This document shows, one piece after another, positions 34,882 to 42,854 of a DNA stretch of 64,000 bases. The position numbers and the translations under genes are program-made. The first letter of the stretch is position 1, and each line of letters begins with the position of its first letter. The notes beneath the pieces were generated by a model. That model made no database searches. It worked only from the letters and a program-made list of their open reading frames with translations, and was not told the origin of the DNA. Source of the DNA: Actinacidiphila cocklensis (GTDB taxonomy: Bacteria > Actinomycetota > Actinomycetes > Streptomycetales > Streptomycetaceae); contig NZ_CAJSLV010000065.1 of NCBI RefSeq assembly GCF_907177275.1, positions 30,749 to 94,748 of the forward strand. Direction: 5' to 3'.

Positions 34882-36230
34882 TGACCGTGAACGCAGACAT
34901 CCACGCCGGGGGCAACACCTGGCACGCTCTTCCCGCGGCGCAGCAGCCCGAGTGGCCCGACTCCGAGGCTCTGCGCGATGTGATCGCCGACCTCGCCTCG
35001 TATCCGCCGCTCGTCTTCGCCGGGGAGTGCGACCAGTTGCGCAGCCGGCTGGCGTCGGTCGCCAGGGGTGAGGCGTTCCTCCTCCAGGGCGGTGACTGCG
35101 CCGAGGCGTTCGACGGTGTCGGCGCCGACCAGATCCGCAACAAGCTCAAGACGCTGCTCCAGATGGGAGCGGTCCTCACCTATGCCGCCTCGGTGCCGGT
35201 GGTCAAGGTCGGGCGGATCGCCGGGCAGTACAGCAAGCCGCGGTCCAAGCCGACCGAGACCCGCGACGGGGTGACCCTGCCGACCTACCGCGGCGACTCC
35301 GTCAACGGCTTCGAGTTCACCGCGCAGGCCCGCACCCCGGACCCCGAGCGGCTCAAGCGGATGTACCACGCGTCGGCGTCCACGCTGAACCTGGTCCGCG
35401 CCTTCACCACGGGCGGGTACGCCGACCTGCGCCAGGTGCACGCCTGGAACCAGGACTTCGTGAAGTCCTCGCCGTCCGGGCAGCGCTACGAGGCGCTGGC
35501 CCGCGAGATCGACAACGCGCTGAACTTCATGGCGGCCTGCGGCACGGACCCGGCGGAGTTCCGCACGGTGGAGTTCTTCGCCTCCCACGAGGCGCTGCTG
35601 CTGGACTACGAGACGGCGCTGACCCGCACCGACTCGCGGACCGGCAAGCTCTACGACGTCTCGGGCCACATGGTGTGGGTCGGCGAGCGCACCCGGCAGC
35701 TGGACGGCGCGCACATCGAGTTCGCCTCCCGGATCAGCAACCCGATCGGGGTGAAGCTCGGCCCCGGCACCACGCCGGAGGAGGCGCTCACCTACATCGA
35801 CCGGCTCGACCCCGACCGCGACCCGGGCCGGCTCACCTTCATCGTGCGGATGGGCGCGGACAAGGTCCGCGACAAGCTGCCGACGCTGGTGGAGAAGGTC
35901 TCCGCGTCCGGCGCGCAGGTCGCCTGGATCTGCGACCCGATGCACGGCAACACCTTCGAGGCCGCCTCGGGCCACAAGACCCGGCGCTTCGACGACGTGC
36001 TGGACGAGGTCAGGGGCTTCTTCGAGGTCCACCACGCGCTCGGCACGCACCCCGGCGGCATCCACGTCGAGCTGACCGGCGACGACGTCACCGAATGCGT
36101 CGGCGGCGGCGACGAGATCTTCGTCGACGACCTGCACCAGCGGTACGAGACGGCGTGCGACCCGCGGCTCAACCGCAGCCAGTCGCTCGACCTGGCCTTC
36201 CTGGTCGCGGAGATGTACCGCGGGCAGTAG
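34881..36230 (+). CDS. aroH: Class II 3-deoxy-7-phosphoheptulonate (DAHP) synthase
   Basis: 449 aa. Condenses phosphoenolpyruvate and erythrose-4-phosphate, the first step of the shikimate pathway. Class II motifs: FLLQGGDCAEAF, RIAGQYSKPRS, WVGERTRQLDGAHIEF, and WICDPMHGNTFEA with the metal-binding His and Asp, then GGIHVELTGDDVTEC. GTG start at 34881; the second in-frame GTG is two codons later. A strong terminator follows. Same type as mycobacterial AroG, including the neighbourhood of a PASTA kinase. Confidence 0.96.
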   Translation: MTVNADIHAGGNTWHALPAAQQPEWPDSEALRDVIADLASYPPLVFAGECDQLRSRLASVARGEAFLLQGGDCAEAFDGVGADQIRNKLKTLLQMGAVLTYAASVPVVKVGRIAGQYSKPRSKPTETRDGVTLPTYRGDSVNGFEFTAQARTPDPERLKRMYHASASTLNLVRAFTTGGYADLRQVHAWNQDFVKSSPSGQRYEALAREIDNALNFMAACGTDPAEFRTVEFFASHEALLLDYETALTRTDSRTGKLYDVSGHMVWVGERTRQLDGAHIEFASRISNPIGVKLGPGTTPEEALTYIDRLDPDRDPGRLTFIVRMGADKVRDKLPTLVEKVSASGAQVAWICDPMHGNTFEAASGHKTRRFDDVLDEVRGFFEVHHALGTHPGGIHVELTGDDVTECVGGGDEIFVDDLHQRYETACDPRLNRSQSLDLAFLVAEMYRGQ

Positions 36231-36245
36231 CGACAGGGGACACGG

Positions 36246-36278
36246 AAGGGGCGCGGATCACATCGATCCGCGCCCCTT
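36246..36278 (+). terminator. Terminator after aroH
   Basis: Perfect 14-bp stem (aaggggcgcggatc / gatccgcgcccctt) with a 5-nt loop, followed by gtcgctttt. Confidence 0.88.
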
Positions 36279-36306
36279 GTCGCTTTTCTCCGTCCCACCC
36301 GACAGG

Positions 36307-36325
36307 TAAGGTAAGGGTTACCTCA
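36307..36325 (+). promoter_or_regulatory. Probable DtxR/DmdR-type iron box
   Basis: TAAGGTAAGGGTTACCTCA matches 14 of 19 positions of the actinobacterial iron-box consensus (TTAGGTTAGGCTAACCTAA) and lies about 35 nt before the bfd start. Implies repression of bfd when iron is plentiful. Confidence 0.75.
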
Positions 36326-36357
36326 GCTCCCCAGGGACCCCGATCGGCGGTGACCGC

Positions 36358-36651
36358 GTGTACGTCTGCTCCTGCTTCGGCATCACCGAGCAGCAGGTCA
36401 AGCAGCACGCCGACGACGGTCGCTGCACTCCCCGGCAGATAGCCTCCGCCTGCAAGGCGGGCACCGACTGCGGGTCCTGCGTCAAGCGCATCCAGAGCCT
36501 GCTGGGCCGCGGCGGCGACTGCGTGACCCGTACGAAGCTGGAGCCCGTGCAGGCGGCAGCGGACGCGGCCGAGACCGCGGCCGAGACCGCGGCCGAGACC
36601 GCGGACGGGGACGGGGACGGGGACGGGGTGCCAGGGAAGCGCGCCGCCTGA
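36358..36651 (+). CDS. bfd: Bacterioferritin-associated ferredoxin
   Basis: 97 aa. Small [2Fe-2S] protein that delivers electrons to bacterioferritin to release stored iron. Four cysteines are spaced as C4-x-C6 ... C38-x-x-C41, the Bfd/BFD-domain pattern (VCSCFGIT, TDCGSC). After residue about 60 the chain is a low-complexity AETAAETAAETA and DGDGDGDG tail encoded by short tandem repeats, absent from typical Bfd (about 64-75 aa). GTG start. Iron box upstream; bacterioferritin is the convergent neighbour. Confidence 0.9.
   Translation: MYVCSCFGITEQQVKQHADDGRCTPRQIASACKAGTDCGSCVKRIQSLLGRGGDCVTRTKLEPVQAAADAAETAAETAAETADGDGDGDGVPGKRAA
36572..36628 (+). repeat. Short tandem repeats in the bfd 3' end
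   Basis: Three consecutive copies of gccgagaccgcg and then a run of ggggac units; both keep frame and give the AETA and DG repeats. Confidence 0.8.
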
Positions 36652-36667
36652 GCGGCGGCCGCGGGGC

Positions 36668-37147
36668 TCAGCTGTCCGGCTGCTCGACCACCTGTGCGAT
36701 GTACAGCGGCTCACCCAGCTTCTCCACCAGCGCCAGCTGCGTGTCGAGATAGTCGATGTGGTGCTCCTCGTCGGCCAGGATCGATTCGAAGATGTTCTTC
36801 GACGTGAAGTCGCCCTTGCCGTGCATGACCTCGATACCGCGGCGCAGCCGGTCGATCGCCTCGACCTCGACCTGCCGGTCGGCCTGGAACATCTCGGTGA
36901 GCGTCTGCCCGACCCTGACGTGGAAGAGGCGCTGGTAGTTCGGCAGGCCTTCCAGAAGGAGAATGCGGTCGGTCAGCATCTCCGCGTGCTTCATCTCGTC
37001 GAACGACTCCGACCTGGTGTACTTCGCGAGCTTCGGCCAGCCGAAGTTCTCCTGCATCTTCGCGTGCAGAAAGTACTGGTTGATCGCGGTCAGCTCAGCG
37101 GTCAGCTGTTCGTTCAGGAACTCGATGACCTCGGGGTCGCCCTGCAT
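36668..37147 (-). CDS. bfr: Bacterioferritin
   Basis: 159 aa, usual length. All ferroxidase ligands are present at canonical numbering: Glu18, Glu51, His54, Glu94, Glu127, His130, and the haem ligand Met52. Forms a 24-subunit haem-containing shell that oxidises and stores iron. ATG at 37147 with GGAAGGA upstream; a longer in-frame extension has no support. Ends 16 nt from bfd, with which it works; no iron box is evident on its own side. Confidence 0.95.
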   Translation of the reverse strand: MQGDPEVIEFLNEQLTAELTAINQYFLHAKMQENFGWPKLAKYTRSESFDEMKHAEMLTDRILLLEGLPNYQRLFHVRVGQTLTEMFQADRQVEVEAIDRLRRGIEVMHGKGDFTSKNIFESILADEEHHIDYLDTQLALVEKLGEPLYIAQVVEQPDS

Positions 37148-37296
37148 GGCAACGCCGTCCTTCCGTTCTGACGAGTGGTTGCGCGCATCCTCGCACCCAG
37201 CGGTGGTGCGATCCAGTAAGCGGGTCCTTACATTCGGTGACCTGACCCGTGCCTGCCGGGTCATAAGCACCGCTTCCGGTCTGTCACCATGGAGAC

Positions 37297-37911
37297 ATGG
37301 GTGGGTACGAGCGTCGCGAAGGGGAGCTGCCGCCGGGCCAGCGGCTCCAGCGGGGCTGGCCCGTCACCCACTACGGCCCGGTTCCGCGCTTCAAGCCCGA
37401 CCGCTGGGAGTTCCGGGTGTTCGGCGCGACCGCGGACGGCGACAAGACCTGCTGGAATCACGCGGAGTTCTGCGCGCTGCCTTATGACACCGTCGTGGCC
37501 GACTTCCACTGCGTCACGAAATTCTCGATGCTCGGCATCGAATGGGGCGGCGTCGCCACCTCGACCATGGTGAAGCTCGCGCCGCCCGCGGACGACGTGA
37601 CCCATGTGATGGTCTGGGCCGAATACGGATTCAGCTCCAACCTGCGGATCGAGGACTTCCTCGACGACCAGTCGATATTCGCCACCCACAAGGGCGGCCA
37701 GCCGCTCACCGCGGAACACGGCTTCCCCGTCCGGCTGATCGTCCCCCGCCTCTATGCCTGGAAAGGCCCCAAGTGGGTCCGCGGCGTCGAATACATGACG
37801 GCGGACCGCCGCGGTTTCTGGGAGGAACGCGGCTATCACAACATCGGCGACGCCTGGGGAGAGCAGCGCTACTCCTACCAGGAAGAGCCGGGCGACGGGC
37901 CCGAGATCTAG
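37297..37911 (+). CDS. Sulfite-oxidase-like (MsrP/YuiH family) molybdopterin oxidoreductase
   Basis: 204 aa single molybdopterin domain. The molybdenum-ligating cysteine is in DFHCVTKFS; GGVATSTM, GFPVRLIVPRLYAWKGPKWV and the ending RGFWEERGYHNIGDAW are typical of the family. No signal peptide, unlike Tat-exported MsrP, so it is probably cytosolic. Substrate unknown. ATG at 37297 is poorly provided with a ribosome binding site. Confidence 0.85.
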   Translation: MGGYERREGELPPGQRLQRGWPVTHYGPVPRFKPDRWEFRVFGATADGDKTCWNHAEFCALPYDTVVADFHCVTKFSMLGIEWGGVATSTMVKLAPPADDVTHVMVWAEYGFSSNLRIEDFLDDQSIFATHKGGQPLTAEHGFPVRLIVPRLYAWKGPKWVRGVEYMTADRRGFWEERGYHNIGDAWGEQRYSYQEEPGDGPEI

Positions 37912-37937
37912 CCCGCCGCCTGTCCGCTCTTCTCTTC

Positions 37938-39944
37938 TCAGCGCACCCAGAGGGTGACCGTGGCGCCCTTCGGGGCCTGGTTGCCGCCGTCGGGGGACTC
38001 GCTGAAGACGGTGTCGCCGAAGAAGATGTTGATCACCCGGACGTCGAAGCCGGCGTCCTTGAGGATCTGCTCGGCCTCGCCCTGCTTCTTGCCCTTGACG
38101 TCGGGCACCGGGAAGAGCTGCTGGCCCTTGGACACGGTGATCGTCACCGTGTCGCCCGCGCCCGCCTGGGTGTCCCGGTCCGGGGACTGCAGGGCGACGG
38201 TGTCCGCGTCGGCCTCGTCGGAGAAGACCTTCTCCGGTGCGAGGACCACCGTGAAGCCGGCGTCCTGGAGGTCCTGCTGCGCGTCGGTGACGGACTCGCC
38301 GATCACGTCGGGCACGTCGACCGGGGAGCCGCGCGAGACGGTGAAGGTCACCGGGGTGCCCGGCGCGCGCTGCGTACCGGCCGCCGGTTCGGTCACGATG
38401 ACCCGGCCCCGCGGGACGGAGTCGTTGAAGGACCGCGTGACCGCCCCCGGAGTCAGCCCCGCCGCCTTGATCTGCGCCTGCGCGTCGGCCAGGGTGCGGC
38501 CCGCGAGGTCGGGCACCCGGATCTCCTGCGGCCCCTTGGACACCGTCAGCGTCACCGTGCCGTTGCTGCGGATGCGCTTGCCCGGGGCCGGGTCGGTGGA
38601 GATCACGCTGCCGCGCGGCACGGTCAGCGAGAAGTCCTGCTTCACCCGGGTGTCCAGGCCGGCCGACGTCAGCTTGTGCTGCGCCTGGTCCTGCGGCAGC
38701 GCCAGCACACCGGGTACGTGGGTGAACTGGCCCTCGCTGATGTACCAGACGCCCGCGCCGACGCCGAGGATCACCAGCAGCGCCACCAGGACGGCCAGCG
38801 GCCCCCTGCGGCCGCGGCCCGCCCGCGCCCTGCCGGGCGGCGGGGGCGGCACCGGGGCGGCCGGGAACTCCGCCGCCGGCACGTCCGGCGCGTCCGCCGG
38901 GTTCGGCGGCGGCAGCAGCAGCCGGGTCGTACGGTTCAGGGGGTCCTCGCCCTCGCCGCCGTCCGCCGCGGCGGCGGGCGGCCTGACCACGATGCTGGTC
39001 GGCTCCTCCGAGCCGGCGGGGCCGGCCGGGACCGCGTCCTGGTACCCACCGCTGCCGTCGGCGGCGGCGTCCTCGTACGGCCGCGCGTCCATTTCCTGCG
39101 GGCTCAGTTCCGCGCGCACCCCCCGCACCTCGGCGAGCATCGCCACCGCGTCGTCCGGCCGGCCCGCGGCGTCACGCGACGTCGTACGGGCCACCAGCGC
39201 GTCCAGGCTCGGCGCGAGCCCCGGTACGGCCGCGGAGGGCGGCGGCACGTCCTCGTTCAGCCGCCGCATGATCACCTGCATCGGGGTGTCGCCCGTGTAC
39301 GGCTTCGCGCCGGTCAGCATCTCGTACAGCATGACCCCGCAGGCGTACACGTCCGTCCGCTGGTCGACCGTGCCGTGGCCGATCTGCTCGGGGGCCAGGT
39401 ACGACACCGTCCCGAGCAGCGCCCCCGACACGCTGGTCTGCGTGTCCACCGCTCTGACCAGGCCGAAGTCGGCGACCTTGACCCGGCCGTCGTCGCCGAT
39501 CAGGACGTTCTCCGGCTTCATGTCGCGGTGCACCAGACCGGCGCGGTGCGCCGCCCCCAGCGCCGCGAGGACCGGCTCCAGGATGTCCAGCGCCGCCCGC
39601 GGCGCCAGCGCCCCGCGCTCGCGCAGCACGTCCCGCAGGGTGCACCCGGCCACATACTCCATGGCCAGGTAGACGTACGTCCCGTCGGTGCCCTGGTCGA
39701 AGACCGCCACCACGTTGGTGTGCGACAGCCGTGCGACGGCCTTGGCCTCCCGGATGAACCGCTCCACGAACCCGGTGTCCGCCGCCAGCCCCGGATGCAT
39801 CACCTTCAGGGCGAGTACGCGGTCCAGGCGGGTGTCCACGGCCCGGTAGACCGTCGCCATCCCGCCGACGGCGATACGCGCCTCGACGCGGTAGCGCCCG
39901 TCGAGCGTCTGCCCGACCAGCGGGTCCTGCACGGTGGTGTCCAC
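37938..39944 (-). CDS. PASTA-domain serine/threonine protein kinase
   Basis: 668 aa membrane kinase. Residues 17-280 form the kinase domain with Lys47, HRDMKPEN (139-145) and DFG (159-161). An acidic linker precedes one membrane segment (PLAVLVALLVILGVGAGVWYI, about 395-415), and four extracellular PASTA repeats follow (starts near VPGVLAL, VPDLAG, VPDVIG, VPDVKG), which sense peptidoglycan fragments. GTG at 39944 lies 8 nt after TAGAAT, with CTGTCG 16 nt further up, so it is leaderless. Resembles PkaF of S. coelicolor and mycobacterial PknL; its likely partner, an Rv2175c-type protein, is at 44.1 kb. Confidence 0.93.
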   Translation of the reverse strand: MDTTVQDPLVGQTLDGRYRVEARIAVGGMATVYRAVDTRLDRVLALKVMHPGLAADTGFVERFIREAKAVARLSHTNVVAVFDQGTDGTYVYLAMEYVAGCTLRDVLRERGALAPRAALDILEPVLAALGAAHRAGLVHRDMKPENVLIGDDGRVKVADFGLVRAVDTQTSVSGALLGTVSYLAPEQIGHGTVDQRTDVYACGVMLYEMLTGAKPYTGDTPMQVIMRRLNEDVPPPSAAVPGLAPSLDALVARTTSRDAAGRPDDAVAMLAEVRGVRAELSPQEMDARPYEDAAADGSGGYQDAVPAGPAGSEEPTSIVVRPPAAAADGGEGEDPLNRTTRLLLPPPNPADAPDVPAAEFPAAPVPPPPPGRARAGRGRRGPLAVLVALLVILGVGAGVWYISEGQFTHVPGVLALPQDQAQHKLTSAGLDTRVKQDFSLTVPRGSVISTDPAPGKRIRSNGTVTLTVSKGPQEIRVPDLAGRTLADAQAQIKAAGLTPGAVTRSFNDSVPRGRVIVTEPAAGTQRAPGTPVTFTVSRGSPVDVPDVIGESVTDAQQDLQDAGFTVVLAPEKVFSDEADADTVALQSPDRDTQAGAGDTVTITVSKGQQLFPVPDVKGKKQGEAEQILKDAGFDVRVINIFFGDTVFSESPDGGNQAPKGATVTLWVR

Positions 39945-40195
39945 GATGGCCGATTCTACGATCCACCCCCGACACGACAGGCGCCACGCGCCAGGACTGT
40001 GGCCGTGCTGTGGTGTTCCGGAACCAAACCGTGACACGGCGGGTGCCGGGTCGGAAAGCGGACCACCGCCTGCGTCACCGTCAGAAGGCGGGTCTTTCCG
40101 GGCGGGATGTTTTTCCTGCGGCCCTCGCGGGCGCTGCGCTGGCTTCGGGCCGCTGGGCCGGACTCTGCCCGGCGGTTGGGTGTGCGGGTCCCGCG
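39945..40195. other. Kinase-thiG spacer with a 23-bp direct repeat
   Basis: cgtcagaaggcgggtct-type sequence at 40079-40101 is repeated at 40194-40216 (22 of 23 bases), where it forms the last codons of thiG. No gene is visible in the spacer. Confidence 0.6.
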
Positions 40196-41008
40196 TCAGA
40201 AGGCGGGTCTCTCCGGATCGAGGTCGGGGAGGCCGGTGGTGGGGGAGGAGGGGAGGGCGTGGTGGCGGCGGGGGATGCGGCCCGCGCGGTGGGCCAGGCG
40301 GCCCGCGGAGACCGCGTGGCGCATCGCCTCGGCCATCAGGACCGGGCGTTGGGCCCGGGTCACCGCGGAGGCGAGCATGACCGCCGCGCAGCCCAACTCC
40401 ATGGCCAGGGCCACGTCCGAGGCGGTGCCCGCGCCCGCGTCCAGGATGACCGGGACGGTGGCGCGTTCGGTGATCAGCTGGAAGTTGTGCGGGTTGCGGA
40501 TGCCGAGGCCGGAGCCGATGGGGGAGCCGAGCGGCATGACGGCGGCGCAGCCGACGTCCTCCAGCTTGCGGGCCAGCACCGGGTCGTCGTTGGTGTACGG
40601 CAGTACGGTGAAGCCGTCGTCCACCAACGTCTCGGCCGCGTCCAGGAGTTCGACCGGGTCCGGCAGCAACGTCCGCTCGTCCGCGATCACTTCCAGCTTC
40701 ACCCAGTCGGTGCCCAGTGCCTCCCTGGCCAGCCGCGCGGTCAGTACCGCCTCGCCCGCGGTGAAGCACCCCGCGGTGTTCGGCAGCGCCCGGATGCCGT
40801 GCCGGGCCAGCACCGACAGCACCGAGCCCTTCGTCGTCGGGTCCAGCCGCCGCATCGCGACCGTCGTCAGCTCGGTCCCCGAGGCGAGCAGCGCCTGTTC
40901 GAGCACGTCGAGGCTGGGCGCCCCGCCCGTCCCCATGATCAGCCGCGAGGCGAACTCCACCCCGCCGATCACCAGCGCGTCGGCCGTACGGGCCGTCGTG
41001 GCAGTCAT
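40196..41008 (-). CDS. thiG: Thiazole synthase
   Basis: 270 aa TIM barrel that builds the thiamine thiazole from deoxyxylulose phosphate, dehydroglycine and ThiS thiocarboxylate. Schiff-base Lys in TDWVKLEVIAD; phosphate loops LPYTNDDPVLA and LDAGAGTASDVALAMELG. Followed by a Pro-rich tail of about 25 residues whose DNA is part of a local duplication. ATG at 41008, 3 nt after thiS. Confidence 0.96.
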   Translation of the reverse strand: MTATTARTADALVIGGVEFASRLIMGTGGAPSLDVLEQALLASGTELTTVAMRRLDPTTKGSVLSVLARHGIRALPNTAGCFTAGEAVLTARLAREALGTDWVKLEVIADERTLLPDPVELLDAAETLVDDGFTVLPYTNDDPVLARKLEDVGCAAVMPLGSPIGSGLGIRNPHNFQLITERATVPVILDAGAGTASDVALAMELGCAAVMLASAVTRAQRPVLMAEAMRHAVSAGRLAHRAGRIPRRHHALPSSPTTGLPDLDPERPAF

Positions 41009-41011
41009 CGC

Positions 41012-41218
41012 TCAACCCCCCTGGACAGCGGTCAGGACCTCCACCCGGTCGCCGTCCGCCACCGGTGTGGCGGACCAGCGGGTGCGGGGGACGACCGTGT
41101 CGTTGAGGGCGGCGGCAACGCCCGAGGGTGCGGCCGTCATCGTGGCGACCAGGGCGTCGAGGGCGACCGGTCCTTCGAGGTTCCTGGGCACGCCGTTGAG
41201 GTGCACGGTGATCGTCAT
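41012..41218 (-). CDS. thiS: Sulfur carrier protein ThiS
   Basis: 68 aa ubiquitin-like protein ending in the required GlyGly (AVQGG), which is thiocarboxylated and gives sulfur to ThiG. Starts ATG inside the thiO stop (ATGA). Confidence 0.95.
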   Translation of the reverse strand: MTITVHLNGVPRNLEGPVALDALVATMTAAPSGVAAALNDTVVPRTRWSATPVADGDRVEVLTAVQGG

Positions 41219-42381
41219 ACGGTCTGCTCCTGCCGTGCGGCGGCGAACCGCTGCGCTCCGAACGCACCCGCGTAAGCGGGGAGTTCGCCGGTGTCCGAGG
41301 TCAGCACCTCGGCCATGACGTCCCCGGTGACCGGGGTGAGCAGCACCCCGTTGCGGTGGTGCCCGGTCGCCAGCAGCAGCCCGTCGAGCGCGGTGCGCCC
41401 CAGCAGCGGCGCGTTGTCGGGGGAGGCGGGGCGCAGCCCCGCCAGGGTCTCGGTGAGCGGGAGTTCGGTGATGCCCGGCACCAGCTCGTGCGCGTCCCGC
41501 AGCAGTTCGTAGACCCCGCCGGCAGTCACCGTCGTGTCCCAGCCGAACTCCTCGCTGGTCGCGCCGAGCACCAGCTCGCCGTTCTCCCGCGGCACCAGGT
41601 AGACGTGGCTGCCGCGGACCACCGCGCGTACCGTGCGCGACAGGAACGGCGCGTGCGTCGGCGGAATCCGCAGCCGCAGGATCTGGCCCTTCACCGGGCG
41701 TACCGGCGGCAGTACGTCCGCCGGTACGCCCGCGATCCGGCCGCTCTCGCTGCCCGCCGCCAGCACCGTGCGGCCGGCGGCGACCACCGTGCCGTCGGCC
41801 AGCACCGCGCCGGTGACACGGTCGGCGGCGCACTCCACGCGGGCGACCGCGGACCGCAGCAGCCGCACTCCGGCCAGCTCCGCCGCCCGCAGCAGCGCGG
41901 CCGCCAGCCGGCGCGGGTCGACCTGGTGGTCGCCTTCGACCCGCAGGCCGCCGCGCACGCCGGGCGCCAGCAGCGGTTCGAGCCGGCGGCAGTCCCGGCC
42001 GCTCAGCCACTGAGCCTCCAGCCCCAGCGAGGTCTGGAAGGCGTGCAGATCGCGCAACTGCGCCCGGTCGTCGGCGTCCAGCGCCACGGCCAGCGTGCCG
42101 CACCGCCGGTAGCCGGTGTCGAGGCCGGTCGCCGCGCTCAGCTCCGCGGTGAAGTCCGGATAGCGGGCCGCCGAGGCGAGGTTGAGGTCGAGCAGGGTCT
42201 GCTCGCCGTACTGCAGCTCGGTGACGGCCGCCAGCATGCCGGCCGCGACGTGGGCGGCTCCGCCGCCCGGCGCGGGGTCGGCGACCGCGGTGCTCAGGCC
42301 GCGTTGGGCCGCGCGCCAGGCCGTCACCAGGCCGATGATCCCGCCGCCGATGACCAGTACGTCGTGCTTGGACGTATGCAT
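41215..42381 (-). CDS. thiO: Glycine oxidase
   Basis: 388 aa FAD-dependent amine oxidase (DAO family) that converts glycine to the imine used by ThiG. FAD loop VIGGGIIGLVTAWRAAQRGL, QVDPRRLAAAL in the substrate region, and a C-terminal TGHHRNGVLLTPVTG that closes the FAD site. First gene of thiO-thiS-thiG, directly behind a TPP riboswitch. Confidence 0.94.
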   Translation of the reverse strand: MHTSKHDVLVIGGGIIGLVTAWRAAQRGLSTAVADPAPGGGAAHVAAGMLAAVTELQYGEQTLLDLNLASAARYPDFTAELSAATGLDTGYRRCGTLAVALDADDRAQLRDLHAFQTSLGLEAQWLSGRDCRRLEPLLAPGVRGGLRVEGDHQVDPRRLAAALLRAAELAGVRLLRSAVARVECAADRVTGAVLADGTVVAAGRTVLAAGSESGRIAGVPADVLPPVRPVKGQILRLRIPPTHAPFLSRTVRAVVRGSHVYLVPRENGELVLGATSEEFGWDTTVTAGGVYELLRDAHELVPGITELPLTETLAGLRPASPDNAPLLGRTALDGLLLATGHHRNGVLLTPVTGDVMAEVLTSDTGELPAYAGAFGAQRFAAARQEQTV

Positions 42382-42395
42382 GGAACTACCGCTCC

Positions 42396-42482
42396 TCCCT
42401 TCGCCGGCATGACCCGGATCAGGTTCTACGGTCGGCGGCCTCCAGCCGCCCTCTCAGCCCGGTCCGCCGGGCTCCCGCGAGT
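42396..42482 (-). ncRNA. TPP riboswitch (THI element)
   Basis: On the reverse strand the conserved CTGAGA occurs after the ggagcccggcggaccggg arm, followed by a variable ggcggctggaggccgcc stem and ACCTGATCCGGGTCATGCCGG with GCGAAGGGAGG. Thiamine pyrophosphate binding should hide the thiO ribosome binding site. Boundaries approximate. Confidence 0.95.
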
Positions 42483-42841
42483 TCGCTTGCGCGGCTCACC
42501 TTATCCCCCCGCCCTGTCCGGCCGCGCTCGCCCCGGGACCTTCCCCTGGTGGGCGGCTGGTCGCGCAGTTCCCCGCGCCCCTGGGGGTTGCGCTCTTCCG
42601 TAGAGGGCGAGCGTTTCTCAGGGGGCGCGGGGAACTGCGCGACCAGCCACGGTCTACCGGAAGGTGTGAACGCCACCGCAAGTGGCACCCACCCAGGGGC
42701 GCGGGGAACTGCGCGCGGGCACCCGCCCGGGGGAAGGCCGACCGCCCGTTGCAAGGGGCAGGGCACGAGGGGGCGCCGGGAAGGCGCGGCCGGCGGCGAC
42801 GCACGGGGCCGGGGAAAGAACTGGCGCGGGTCACGGGGCGT
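42483..42841. repeat. Repeat-rich spacer with near-perfect long inverted repeat
   Basis: Arms 42555-42583 and 42619-42648 (ggctggtcgcgcagttcccc and its complement) form a stem of about 29 bp with one extra base. A third, partial inverted copy lies at 42693-42716. Same repeat family as at about 2.4, 13.8 and 55.4 kb. No gene is seen. Confidence 0.8.
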
Positions 42842-42854
42842 TACCGTGGCCGTG
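42842..42854 (+). promoter_or_regulatory. Leaderless promoter of the flavoprotein gene
   Basis: TACCGT (42842-42847), 6 nt, then GTG at 42854. Confidence 0.5.

Noticed and set aside
37938..41267. A single 1109-aa protein joining the PASTA kinase to upstream sequence
   Set aside because: The extra N-terminal part is the out-of-frame antisense reading of the spacer and of thiG/thiS; the kinase fold begins right after the GTG at 39944.
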